Source: Galbula dea
Taxonomy: Eukaryota; Chordata; Aves; Piciformes; Galbulidae
DNA: 64,000 nt
Direction: 5' to 3'
Assembly: GCA_013399015.1 (NCBI GenBank)
Contig: VWZX01010570.1
Location: forward strand, 372,001-436,000
In this document: positions 52,520 to 64,000 of the stretch, one piece after another
How positions within the stretch are numbered: the stretch's first letter is position 1
Layout of the letters: each line of letters starts with the position of its first letter
Program-made: the position numbers and the translations under genes
Notes under the pieces: generated by a model
Told to the model about the DNA's origin: nothing
Database searches by the model: none
What the model saw: the letters and a program-made list of their open reading frames with translations, nothing else

Positions 52520-55500
52520 AAAGATACATTACATAGAGAAAAGTATACTTGGAAAAGCCAGTGAAGAGGCAGTTAGGAGCCAATCTAATGAAACCCCCCA
52601 AAAATAGGATCCCTGAATGATCAGATACATTTTTCTATGTGCATGCTTCTAAAAGTCTTACAGAAATGATTTCAAGATTTGAGTGCTTTTTCTTCTAGTA
52701 ATGCAAGTCTTTGCTAACACGTCTGCTCTGTTTATTTATTATTTGTAACATATGGCTTCCATGCTTTCTCCTTATAGCTAACACTTCATAAACATTCAAG
52801 ATTATATCTTTCAATGAAAATATAATATCCCATGTTTATCCTAAAGAACAAACAACTGTAGAACAAAAACTTATTTACTTCTCTGGGTTTGAGACAACAA
52901 AGCTGGTAAAGAGCTCTGATGTTCAACAGTGACTATGGTTGAAAACAAGTAGTTAAGACTGCTGCTTTCTTTTCTTTTATTACATAACTGTTTATCTTTA
53001 TTTACACTATGTTTTTTCAGAAAAAAAAAAGAATTTAATACTCAGCATTCAACTCCTCAAAATGTTAAAATGACCTAACATCTTCTCACATCAGTGACTC
53101 TTAATCTGTGTTACTTTTAAGCATCACCATCAGCCGCTAGATGAGCTGGTAGGGAGATCTTTGCCCAAATGCTAGTAAGACCTGTGGCTGTTCTTCATTA
53201 TATTTGACCACATCACAACCCCCAGTGAGGATATAGCTTGCATGAGATCAGCTCAGGGAGGAAAACCAGCTGCCATGGCAGACAAAGAGCATTCTCGGGG
53301 ACAGAAGAAAACATTCTGAAGAGACTTAAGACAAGGTGTGGTGTCCTTGCTTGAAAGTACAAAGCTGTAATTGCCCAATTCAATCTGCAATTTCATAGTA
53401 CTGTTGGATTTTGAGTACTGCACTACTGTTTTCTCACAGTAGCACCCCCTCGTCACTTTTCCCAGTACCTCAGATTGGTTTGAAGTCTTGGGTCATTTCA
53501 TCATTTTGTTAAAACATTCCCACAACCAGACAGAGAGCTATGGAGTCATATTGCTCAATGTCTGCTGGGCATTTTTCAGTCAGATCTAATAATAAGATTC
53601 CACCCTTGCTCTAAGCAGGAGACTTCCCTCCAGACATGTCTTTTCTTTGACCTACAAATTTTATCCAAGGGGAAGCTGGACATTTTGCAGATTTAATGGG
53701 ATTCCTGGATGTCTGGAAATCTAGCATACGCAAGTGCTCACCTGGGTTTCAGTGTTTTCTGACTGCTTTGGACCTCTTACACCTTTCTGGCAGAGACAGG
53801 CTATAGGTATTAAATCTGATAGATTTGGTATGTCAAGCATTTTGCACTTTTGCAGTCTGTGCCAGAGCATTCTCAGTAGGTTGGGTACCTCACAAACACA
53901 GGTGCTTAAAGGCAAGTTATGCCTCAAATAGACAAGGAAAGTGACCTGCAGTCTTGCTGTTTGTGATGATTTGATATAGGCAAGGTGAAACTGGAGGATT
54001 TGACTAGCTCCACAGATAGAATTCTTCTGCAGCGTACCTTTGTCTGTTGTCCAGCCCTGGTGTTCTCCATCAGCTCCAATGGAATGTTGAAACCTGCCAC
54101 TGAGTTCCTCCTGATTTTATCCTCTTCTCCTGCTCTTTCCCTGATGTCCTGTACTGACCACAGTCAGAAACAGGGTCAGGCTAGGAGGTCTGATCCAGTC
54201 TGACTTGCTGTGGTAGTCCTCTTCTTGTTGAAGAGTGCTGGTAAGACCTAGCCTTTGCTCTTTTGCTGGAAGTCTTTGCTCATTAGTAATGTAACACTTG
54301 AAAGCTGGAAGGATTTGAGATTTTGGTTGGGTTTGTTTTCTTTATCATGAACCTAACTCTGCAGACGCTTGTGGGTGCAAGTGGCCCTATGGAGTAAAGA
54401 GGCTTTGTGAGGACTGCTGGGAGGAGAGAGCAGCAGAGGTGAGAGTTTGCCTGGTGTCACAGCACTGGCCATCAGACACTGCATAGTTTGGAGATTCAGG
54501 TCTCAAAGCCTACTGCTATCAGAGGTACTCTGCAATTATATATCCTGGTGCCTTTGGGCCTTAGGAAAAAGATGTGATTCTCTTAATACCTTTTTGTTAC
54601 ACTTTTCCTCCTTCCTCCCATCAAGCAAAACATATCCAGCAGATGCTGGGCAGGCACTGCCATCCCAGCTTTCCCATCTCCATTGCTTTGGCTTGGGCTG
54701 TCCCTGATTTGCTCTGCATAGAGGTCCAGGGCTGTTTGCTGGCTCTTGACCTGCTTCATAGTGGAAAATTCTTCCACAGGAAGTTTCTTACGGGAAGTGA
54801 ATTAACATCTCCTTTAAAAGGCCTGGCCACTCGGGGAGGAAATGGGTCATTTTGTGAAGCATACTGTTTACCAGTCAGCCAATGGTCTGTCTCCAAAATA
54901 TATACTTAGCCCAAAGGAAGAAAAATATCTGAGATCATTCCATTTTTATGTCAGAGTCTAGATATTCTGTAGCTCATAGGTATGAAAATGTGCATTTTTA
55001 TGTGGGCTAAATAGTCTATCCTGTACCAGGAAATTGGTAAAACCAAGTCTTAATCTTCTCTAAATAGAAACTCCTGGGTGTGCATGGCTTGCCAGTTGTT
55101 ATTTTACTGTAACACTTTATAGCTTTATTGGTTTGTGGTAAGCGTATGAAACAAGGTGGTGTCTCCCAGTGATACTGATACATTTGGTACTTGTTTTACT
55201 CAGTAACTTTAATGCAGCAGCCAGCTGAAGGCTGGAGCATGATCTCAGTTTTGTGCAGGGCTAGTTTCTTGATTTCTTCATTTATAATAACAGTTTCTGC
55301 CAGCATCTCTTTGGTATTTTTGGTTCAACCTCAGGCTGAAGGGAAAGTGCCACATTCCTTAATCGAGGAGACATGAGTAAGCATGTTGACATGGATTCAG
55401 TGCAAGATTAGCACTACTTTTCCTTCAGATGATGTAGATCAGATGCTATCCTGTAATGTGTATCTTATTAATTCAAACTCAAAACATTGTAATCTGGCAA

Positions 55501-55690
55501 AAACAAAATGGAGCCGAACACAGTGTTTAATGAGGTTTAATAATTTTTGGCTGTGGCATGGATACTGCATGGTTGCCTGAGAAGGCAACAGCAAGTGAAT
55601 GTCTACATGAGTGCAGCACTGGGCTGTTGATGGTGCTTTTGGGGAAACTCTGCCTGTAAACAGTACAGAATGCCTGTGACATTCATTATG
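52520..55690. other. Intergenic, no gene recognised
   Basis: 3.2 kb. The first 600 bases are AT-rich, then more balanced. No repeat copy, exon or RNA gene recognised. Confidence 0.55.
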
Positions 55691-55697
55691 TGGGTGT

Positions 55698-56204
55698 TCA
55701 TTCCTTCATACTCTTCAATAAGTATCGTCTTTTGATGACTGTTAAATGTAAAAGAAAACAGAGAAAAAGCAACAGAAATCTCTGGGTGTAGAGGCTGAGT
55801 CCCATGAAAGTGAGCAAGACATTTTGGGCTTCTCTAAAGGTTGGTAGTTGGTGAAACACGCAAGGGTCATCCAAAGTTTCACGGTCATCATTGGAAACTG
55901 TGTCAGAGCACCAAAAGGGTTCTGCATGTGTATGTCTGTGTCTCTGGTTCAGCTCCGTGATCTCTATCAGTTTTGGCATTATCAGTTGCATGACTCCTCA
56001 CATTTCCAACAAGCTGGAGTTTGCACAGTGGATAAGAGCCTTCATTTTCAATCCAAAACCATTCGTCAGTGCTCCAGAGGTCAAATCCTCAAACATTTTG
56101 GTAATTTTACCATCGTCTTCTTCATGTGATTCCAGCACAACCTGGTTTTGACTTTTACTTGAAAGTTTGTCCAGGGCTACAGCAAACTCCTCTGAACTGT
56201 TTTT
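55698..56204 (-). other. Unidentified coding-like stretch, possible pseudogene or exon remnant
   Basis: One - strand frame stays open from 56204 to 55698 (167 codons) except for a single TGA at 55998-56000. The upstream 68 codons have a balanced, protein-like composition including FAVALDKLSSK, EEDDGKITKMFEDLTSG and LKMKALIHCANSS. An AG (aaaaaacag) precedes it at about 56197, but without a pyrimidine tract. I do not recognise the protein. It could be a decayed processed gene copy, an old integrated element, or chance. The + strand is also partly open here (55848-56129). Confidence 0.3.
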
Positions 56205-56207
56205 TTA

Positions 56208-57293
56208 AGCAAACTCCCGTATCTCTAGACTTTGCTTAACAATTGCAAAATGGCTAGCCAGTTAATATTTATCCTATTGTTCCTAAACCTCACAATTTAG
56301 TCTGTCTTACTTCAGAGGGCAGTATATATGTCACTAGTAATTACAAGCTGTTCCTTGAGTTAGAGCTTCCCAAGCTAAATTAAGAGTAACTGTGGCTTCA
56401 GCTAAACAATTAAAGGACATGTGTTCAAAGGCAGTCAGTCCCTGAAAGATGCAGTTGCTATTGCTTTTGGATGTGAATTTCATTCCTAATTTACTATGCT
56501 ATCTTTGTGAGTCCAATGGGGGTATCTACCCTGTTAAAGGGCTTCTATAAAGTCCTACTTGAAATCTCCCAGCTGATGATTGTTTCACTCGAGCATCTTC
56601 TGCAGATGACATGCATAATGGCACAGACCACATCCTGTCTGGAGATTGCATCACTTCATGAACAGCAAAAAACCTAGCAGTGATCAAGGAGAAAAACAGT
56701 TGTAGAGCTGTTCCACCAGCTGTGGGTTCTACTAGGATTTGAGAATTTTTTGGTAGTCTGAGTTAGGATGTCTCAAAGGGACAAGATTTGCATGAAGTTG
56801 TTTGCGAGACAGTGTGAGTAAATCTGGGACATGATACCAAGGAGGGAAAAGTTGTTTAAACCTGTGTGCCCTGGCTCTGGATTGTTGTGATCTGTGTGCA
56901 AGAGCTGCAGCCACCGTCTGCCTTTTTTCAGCTCCTAGGGATCTCTGCTGCCCCTTGTATCTCACAAAGAGTCACAGCCACCTCTGTTGTTTCCCAGGCT
57001 ATTCGTGATTCCTGTGAGGTGTTGGGAGGTGCCAGCTGGGGGTGTTAAGAAACTGCCGCATTTTTGCATTGGGCAGGACTCCATCAGATGGAATCACTCT
57101 TTCACAATGCAATAACAAATTCTTGAGAGGCTACTAGTGGATTGCCTGTGTGGCTTCAGCATATAATTGGCTGGAAATCCTTGTCACAAGGACTTGTTTT
57201 CACTTGAACTTGTTTCCTAGAGTAGAAGGAGCAACTTTGCTCCAGATTGGAGTCAGTTAGCTACTGACAGCCTGGTTGGGAGAGGTGATTCTG
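56208..57293. other. Intergenic, no gene recognised
   Basis: 1.1 kb, no exon or repeat recognised. Confidence 0.55.
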
Positions 57294-57808
57294 CCCTAGT
57301 TGAGACCACATCTGGAATACTGTGTCGAGTTCTGGGCTCCCCAGTTCAAGACAGACAAGGAACTAGTGGAGAGAGTCCAAGAGAGGCTATGAAGATGCTG
57401 AGGGTACTGGAGCTTTCTCTGACAAGTAAAGGCTGAGATTCCTGGGGCTGTTTAGCCTGGAGAGAGAAGACTGCGAGGGGATCTTATCAGTGCTTAGCAA
57501 TATCTAAAGGATGGGGGTCAAGACGATGGGGCCAGTCTCTTTTTAGTGATGCCCAGTGATAGGACATGGGGCAATGGGCTCAAGCTAGAACACAGGAAGT
57601 TCCACCTAAACATAAGGAAATATTTCCTTTGAGGGTGACAGAGCACTGGACCAGGCCACCCAGAGAGGTTGTGGAGTCTCCTTCTCTGGAGACTTTTAAA
57701 ACCCACTTGAACACAATCCTGTGCTCTAGGTGAACCTGCTTTTGCAGGACTAGATGACCTCCAGAGGTCCCTTCCAACCACCACCATGCTGGGATTCTGT
57801 GATTCATC
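57294..57808 (+). mobile_element. CR1 LINE 3' end
   Basis: Starts ttgagaccacatctggaata, continues tgtttagcctggagagagaa, gagggtgacagagcactgga, cccagagaggttgtggagtc, and ends ctagatgacctccagaggtc, ccttccaacca, gggattctgtgattc. It is sense on + and carries frame-breaking changes in its ORF2 remnant. Confidence 0.93.
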
Positions 57809-58898
57809 ACAGCCAGCCACTGCCCAGAAAGCTATACCCAACCACATGGTTCTTGTGCCGAGCAACTGGAAAAAATGACTTGCTTAATGGGATGCAGGCT
57901 CACGAGCTGAATCAGCCTCAGCAGGGTTTTTGTTGTTTCAACTGTTTCTTGTATTAAAAACTCTTCTCCATGGCCATCTGTGGAGACTGGCTATGTACCA
58001 GTGGTGTGAAACCAGTTCTAATGGGGAGTGTGAGCCCTGCCCCTGAGCAGCAAGGGGAGATGAGGGCACACTCTTTGCTCTGGGGCAGCTCAGCCAAGGT
58101 GAGGGAAGGCTATAGCTTGGCCAGTAGTGCATCTCCTCTGCCCCAGGCAGAAAAGCAAACACTGCATTTTTGTGGTGACACAGTGAGAGGGTGGCAGCTG
58201 TGTCAACCCACACTGCGTGCTTAGTCTGTTAAGGTTTTGACTGTCAAAATAGATGCAGGCTCTGCTTCCTCCAAACATTGTTTTCAGCTGCAGCCATTGC
58301 TGTCCTTTGTTTGGTGCAGGCAACTTCTGGGGCTGTGCTCGCTGGGGAGCTTTCAGGACCCGGTGGCTTGAAAAGGGAAATGTTTTTCAGACTTCCTCTT
58401 CCCCTGTCATGTTGAAATGGACACAGAGAGAAATGGGGGTACTCTCAGGGAGCGCACTTGACACCTGCCTCTCCACTTTCCCAACTGCCTTTGCAATACC
58501 TAAATGCAGTGAAACTGTACATTTGCATAGTAGGGGAGTAGACAAGGGAACTGTCACACTGGCTCAGTGTGGCCAGTAAGACCCAGACAAGCAGTTCTCC
58601 AGCCATGTTCAGCAAAGGTGCAGCTACAGCTGAAATTCTGGTCTGGGGTTTGAATGCTGTAGTTGAAGAAGGTAGTGGATCACACTACAGAAAAGCAGCA
58701 AAAATAACAGTGGCAAATCATAGCAAAACTAATAACAGAACAACTCCCCTGCCCCATATTCTCAGTGGAAGGACTGAAATAAGGGTTGTCTGGCCTAAGC
58801 CACAAAGAATTAAAGAGGGAGGGAACAGTCTTCAAGTGTGAAGTCAAGGTCATACTAAAAGACCTGTTCTGAGGGTCTGTCATGGGTCACAGAAAAAG

Positions 58899-58940
58899 AA
58901 ATCACAGAATCACAGAATCACTATGGCAGGAGGAGCCTGG
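58899..58940 (-). repeat. Possible extremely short CR1 tip
   Basis: aatcacagaatcacagaatc then actatggcaggagg. The duplicated 8-mer atcacaga is the reversed CR1 terminal repeat, but almost nothing of the element body follows. Confidence 0.4.
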
Positions 58941-59297
58941 GGGTAGCCTTTTGCCTTTCTGCTGCAGGGAATCTCATCTTAACGGTGTGTGCAAAACATT
59001 GAGTTCATTTACCTGAGAAACAGGGTTAACGATGCTTCCCTCCTTGCATGGATGTTTAACGTATGTGGGGGGCTCTATGGGAAAGAGCACTATGCAAATG
59101 TTGAGTATGAAACCTGTGGGAGCAGGCCTGCAGCAGAGGAAATAATGGCTGGTTACTTTTATCCCAGCAATCTGCTTGTTTCTGAGCTACTCGAGTGCTG
59201 TAAAGGTGGAAGAGAGCTCAGCCAACCACTGCACTTGAAGAGCAGCTTGTGTTTACGGTGTAAGACTCTAGCTAATAAGCATGTGCACACATGAGGA

Positions 59298-59316
59298 GTG
59301 TGTGTGTGTGTGTCTG
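59298..59316. repeat. (GT)n microsatellite
   Basis: gtgtgtgtgtgtgtgt, about eight units. May be length-variable. Confidence 0.8.
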
Positions 59317-62300
59317 AGCTGATGGCGCTCATTGCACACACAGCAGATGCTCCCTGCATGTACAGCCATACAAAGCCTGGTGGCTGCCTCCTGGAGAGCA
59401 AATGGAGAGCAGACGGTGTTTTGTCTTGTGACTGTACCAATGTGGCTGCTGGCATTTTCAGGTCTGTTTTAAAGCATCACAGGGGGTTGGTGTTGTATAC
59501 AAGAAGAATTTGATTTTGCTGTCAGCAGACTCCTGCACTGAGCTCCTCTGGGCCATGAGCATTCATGCAGCCAACATTGTGGATGGTAGAAATAGAGCTC
59601 AAAGCAGGTATGTGTCTTGCCTTTCATCTGCCAGAGCATCCTCAACCACACACATAGGCAGCTTTATCAGCTCTTGAGACTCCCAGAGCTGGACAGACTC
59701 CATCGTGGTTATCAAAAGTCTTGGTAACTCGGCAAAGAGACAGCCGCTTGATGCACAATATTTCAGGAAAACCTAAGTATTTTTTAAAGGGAGATAAGGA
59801 AGGAGGGATATTTCTAGCTTCTGTGATTGCAGAAAGGGACTTAAAAATGTGAAGAGATGATAATCTCTTTTTCATGCTGAGCATTAGTTTTAAGTTCAGA
59901 TCTGTGCAAAGTTGTGTACTGGTACTACTGTCTCTTGAGAAGCATCTAATTCAGAGTATTTCAGTCCCAGGCATTATGCAAGACTAAGAAACAGCAAGGA
60001 AATTATTGCTAAAAGAAGACCTCTTTGTTAGGCTTGTTGGGCAAGCCAAGGAAGGTGCTTTACCTGCCTTGTAGGCTGGTTGTGGGGTAGAGAAGTGTGA
60101 TGGGAGAAGGAGGACAGTGTTGGGGAGAGGTCAGGAAGGACAGAAGTGCCACTCTGGCTTCTCTTGTAATCACTGCTGGTTTAGGAAACCACCAGCATGC
60201 TTGCAGCAAGGTTTGTCTGTGTGCTGCTCAGTGCAAGTCCCCACGAGTTGAGGTACTGTTTGCCTGTGCATTTGCTCTCTTTGCCTTTACCTGAGTGCTT
60301 GGTGTTGGCTCAGCTTCCAGCAAAGCCCCTAAAGTCCTTTCAAGATGTCTAGATTGAGGAATTCTACCCTTTTCTTCATGAGAGGATCTGAGCACCTCAA
60401 GGCTGAAGGAGCAGTTTAAGCATTATGCCAGTGCCTCTAGTTTGTACTTTTGTGACATTTTATATATAGCAGGAAATACAGTAGTTTTCAATGAGCTTTT
60501 CTAAAACACCAATTGCTAACCCTGCAGCACAGCATCTTCTATAGTTGAAGCCGTCTATAATTTCTAGCCATGACAGCCTTGATCATGACCTGGCTGGAGT
60601 CAGACCTCTCTGAGCACTGCAGAGCATCTTGAAAGGATGCTTCAGCACAGATCTGCTTCTGCGTGGATCTGATGCGTAGAGAAGCTAAAAGCTCTCCATG
60701 TAGATTGCTCATTGAAATGCAAACCTCATCTCAATAAAGCTTCTGTCTGCCAGCATCTCCTTTGACAAACTGATAATCCATGATAATAGAGAATTTTATC
60801 TCCATTCTTAAACATCATCAGGCATAATTATTAATGTCTTCCTATTGCACAATAAACAACACAGGGCCCTCAGCCTTTCTGAAAGCAGGAGGCATGCAAG
60901 TTACATCTGCACAGTGGGTGAGCTGTGCATTTGCTGCTTCTGCAATCGGCCAACAAACCCCTCCAGATTTCTGAGGCCAGACCATTGCTGCTGGCACCTT
61001 ATCTCCTTACTCAACAGCAGAGCAGACTCTCAGGGTGAAAAGCTGGGCCTGTTGAAATCACTGGCAAAGTCCTGCTCATTTTACTTGAGTCAGGATTTCT
61101 CTCTTGATCTCTTCATTTCTGAGTGGGCAGAGGAAAAGATCTTTTCTTTTCTGAGTGCCTTTTCTGGAGTGTGGATTGTGTAGGTGTTCTGCTTTCGGTC
61201 ACGCAGAAGGCATGCAAGGTGTTAGAGGTCCTGCAGTCCTGCTCTGCTCCAAGTGAGCTGTGCTTGGGAAGGCAGGAGCAGCAGGACTGGGTCTGTCTGT
61301 ACATGGTACGCAGCTTGCCAACCTGTTTACAGTACCTGGTTTTCACTCCACCAGGATTAAACACATTTCAAAGACGTACACTGAAAAATTCCAGTTAAGG
61401 TATAGCCAAGGAACTTCTCTTTTTGTATCCTCTGGTAACTTGTGTGACCTGCCTTGTCTCAATAGGCAAACAGGTTTCTGGCTTGATGCAGTTCACACAA
61501 ACTCATCCGGTCTTTGGCTGCAAGTGAAGCTTCTTTGTGCTCCCAGCAGTGATTGCACACACCCACCCCCCCCCATCCCTACCCACTGGTTTTCACAGCA
61601 ATATGTGCTTACCGTTTAAGAAACCTAAATGATCATCAGATTGTATGAAAATCTTTGAGATATTTCATTTTTGTGGGAAACATGGAGAAGTGTGCTTGTG
61701 CCATCATTTCATCCTTCACAATGGCCTGTGTTGAGCTGCTATCTGAAGGTGCAGGGCTGGACAGGACTCTAGATGTAGTGTCTGTTGCTCGTCACTCATC
61801 TGCAGGCATTGATGTTGAGCAACCCTGGGCACAGCTTTCCTCCCAACCTGAACACAATGCCTGTGCACATGTTGGCATTCAGCTGCAGTAGAGCCTTGCC
61901 ACCAGCATCGTGGTGCTGCCAGCCCCATGAGGCAGCCCCCAGCAGCAGCAGGAGCAGCAGTGCTGAATCCTTGCCTGGTTTACAGAGCTAGGGATGTAAA
62001 TCCAGGAGCTGCTCCAGAGCAAAGGCACTCAAACCCTTAATACTGGGGCTGGATCCAGTGCCAAACGTCCGCTGGAGTGGTGCTAGGCACGGCATTAGTG
62101 AAATGTGGGTATTTGTGTGTGTCTCCGTGTGCACTTGGATGCCCAAGACATTAAATTGGTTCATTTATATTTCGATTATCACCTACCTTCATGCATTTAA
62201 ACATTACCAGCTGTGTTAATGATGGCTGCAGCCCATCAACCACTTCTGTTCTCTCCCACGCTTGTTATTTTTCCCGCTGGTTGTTCTCTGTATTTCATGA

Positions 62301-62618
62301 GAGTCTTATAGTGCAGTTTCTTTTACACAAACAGTCTCAGGTAGGAAAGGGTAGTGCAGACTACATATTTTTAACATTACTTAATTTGGACTAGCAGAAT
62401 CCTGCGTTTGTTAGAGTAGAGAGAGACCTCATAGCTGGGATCAGCTAGCTAGAGAGGCTGAGGCAGACTGTAAAAAAAGAGTATATTATCAGCTTTGGGA
62501 AATTTAAAAAACATATGTCACCCCTCTAGTACTCCAGACTATTGAGCTTTATCAGTTTTACTGCAAACTACAAATGCTTTTTGTGTAAAGACAGCTCTTT
62601 AATTAGAACTTGGAAGCA

Positions 62619-62775
62619 ACAGTATCAGCTGATTATAGCATGGTCCAGCATGTTCACCTTCCTCAGTTTGATTTCCAGCTCTGCAACTAAATCGTACGTG
62701 CCTCAAGGCAAGTGACTTCACCTCTCAGTGCCTTTACTTCCTTGGATGGAATTAAAACCTCTGTTGGAGATCCTT
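62619..62775 (+). mobile_element. MIR-like SINE (ancient)
   Basis: Shows the MIR order of motifs: acagtat...agcatggt, gatttccagctctgcaact, then caaggcaagtgacttcacct, ctcagtgcctttacttcctt. These match the tRNA-derived and core parts around cttgggcaagtcacttaacc and tgcctcagtttcc of MIR. It is diverged and lacks a clear 3' end. MIR-type core SINEs are older than the amniote split. Confidence 0.6.
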
Positions 62776-64000
62776 GGACAGAACCTGCCTAAATGACACA
62801 GGCTTAGGTTACTTTTCCATGTTGCACATGTTTGGAAACCCATGTTTGGAAATCAGTTCAGTGGGTGAGATTTTGGGATTTGCCTTGTCAAGGCATACCC
62901 TGTGAGATACTCCTGGTTTGAACAATGGAAATTTTATAGACCTCAATTAACTGGCTGGGCAAGAAACAACAACTTCGCAATAATGAGTCCTCACTTGCAT
63001 GGAATGCCATTTAGTGTCTGATCTCTCCTCACCAAAGAGAGATATTAACAGCTGTCTATCCTGAGTGCGTTTCTAGAGTGATGAAAAAGGGGGAAACCCC
63101 TCTCCGTTTGAAGTGATCCTCCTTTCTGTTAGTAAAAGGGTTTGTTTCCCAAGAGGGATATTGTATCCTAGCAATTACGGAAAAAATGAAGTAATGCCAC
63201 TCAGAGAGAGACAACACAGCTAATTCTGCTCTGCAGTCTTTTTCCCCACCTTGGTGGGGGTACTGGTGTAGATGAAGAAAGATGACAGCGGTTGCTGTGC
63301 TGCCTCTTTAAACCCTTAATTTGGCAATTGCCATTTTGAACAGGAATAGAATATTTATCCTTACAGTCAAAGGTAGCAGAGTGCTGTGCAGTCCCATACC
63401 AAGTCACTGCAGTCCCTTTTATTAGGGATTTCAAAGGCAGGCAATGCAAAATCGTTTTCAAGTAGCTCCAGTCACTAGATCAAACTGCAAGAGTCAGAAG
63501 GGAAGTACCCAAGGAAGCAGAAGTCAGATCAGTTCTGAGAAGTGGCAGAAAGGACAGTAAATTAGTTATGTATGCTTACGGGCAAGCACTGCTGTAAGAA
63601 GCAGCAAGCAAGTTGCAATTTTTTTCTAGTCTTACTTAAAAATGTTCCCAAAATCCATGAGTACAGTGTCACAGAACACCTGATATTTTGTAATGCCACA
63701 AATGCTGACCTTAAAAGACATCCAAAATCTCACTGAGAGTTTTATCCATTTGCAGTGGAAACACAAGGTCTTTAATCATAAGAATGTTTCAATAACTTTC
63801 CGGGATTTCTTTTCACTTTGGCACAGCTGTTCCCTGACATATTGCAAAAGAGGGAATTCAGTGCTAACAGCCTGATCCTGCAGGATGTGAAAGCCTTTCT
63901 GCCCAGGGCCGCGTGCCCTTAGCCCCTACCCAGAGCAGCTTGGCCTCTCACAGGATTACTCAGCTTTTTGCAATGTGGAGCCTTTCTTAACCTCTTGGTC
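62776..64000. other. Intergenic, no gene recognised
   Basis: 1.2 kb to the window end. No exon, repeat or RNA gene recognised. Confidence 0.55.

Larger units (their letters stand above)
57809..62618. other. Intergenic, no gene recognised
   Basis: 4.8 kb. It has a possible CR1 tip near 58899, (gt)n at about 59298-59312 and a C-run at about 61563. Open frames here lack recognisable domains. Confidence 0.55.

Noticed and set aside
21561..64000. Search for MAPK6 exons, expected next to LEO1
   Set aside because: No kinase motifs such as HRDLKPAN or GDFGLAR were seen in the frames provided or by eye.

Overview
The window looks like vertebrate nuclear DNA, most probably from a bird. The evidence is spliced genes with GT-AG introns, AATAAA signals, one CpG island at a promoter, and interspersed repeats that are almost all CR1 LINE fragments. 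No Alu, B1 or L1 was seen. One faint MIR-like SINE lies near the right end. CR1 is also common in turtles and crocodilians, so 'bird' is an inference.

Layout. Bases 1-6.7 kb hold the last four coding exons and the 3' UTR of a tropomodulin gene on the + strand, best called TMOD3. About 4.8 kb downstream, from a CpG-island promoter at about 9.68-10.06 kb, starts LEO1, also on the + strand. All 12 of its coding exons can be placed (9855-21392). They join without a frame break into a 656-residue protein. LEO1 introns carry two CR1 fragments and a third lies just upstream of the promoter.

From 21.6 kb to the end (over 42 kb) no gene could be recognised. This part holds CR1 pieces at 27.1-28.1, 33.0, 40.0-40.5, 51.9-52.5, 57.3-57.8 and possibly 58.9 kb, a MIR-like SINE at 62.6-62.8 kb, scattered low-complexity tracts, and one unexplained coding-like stretch on the - strand at 55.7-56.2 kb.

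Function. Tropomodulin caps actin-filament pointed ends in the cytoplasm. LEO1 is a nuclear subunit of the PAF1 transcription-elongation complex. They are neighbours by synteny and not partners in a pathway. In human, as I recall it, TMOD3 and LEO1 lie tail to tail; here they lie head to tail. No novel multi-gene system was found. The most interesting points are the gene orientation, the acidic repeat array in LEO1 exon 2, a 9-nt tandem splice acceptor in LEO1, the coding-like - strand stretch, and the long gene-free right-hand side.
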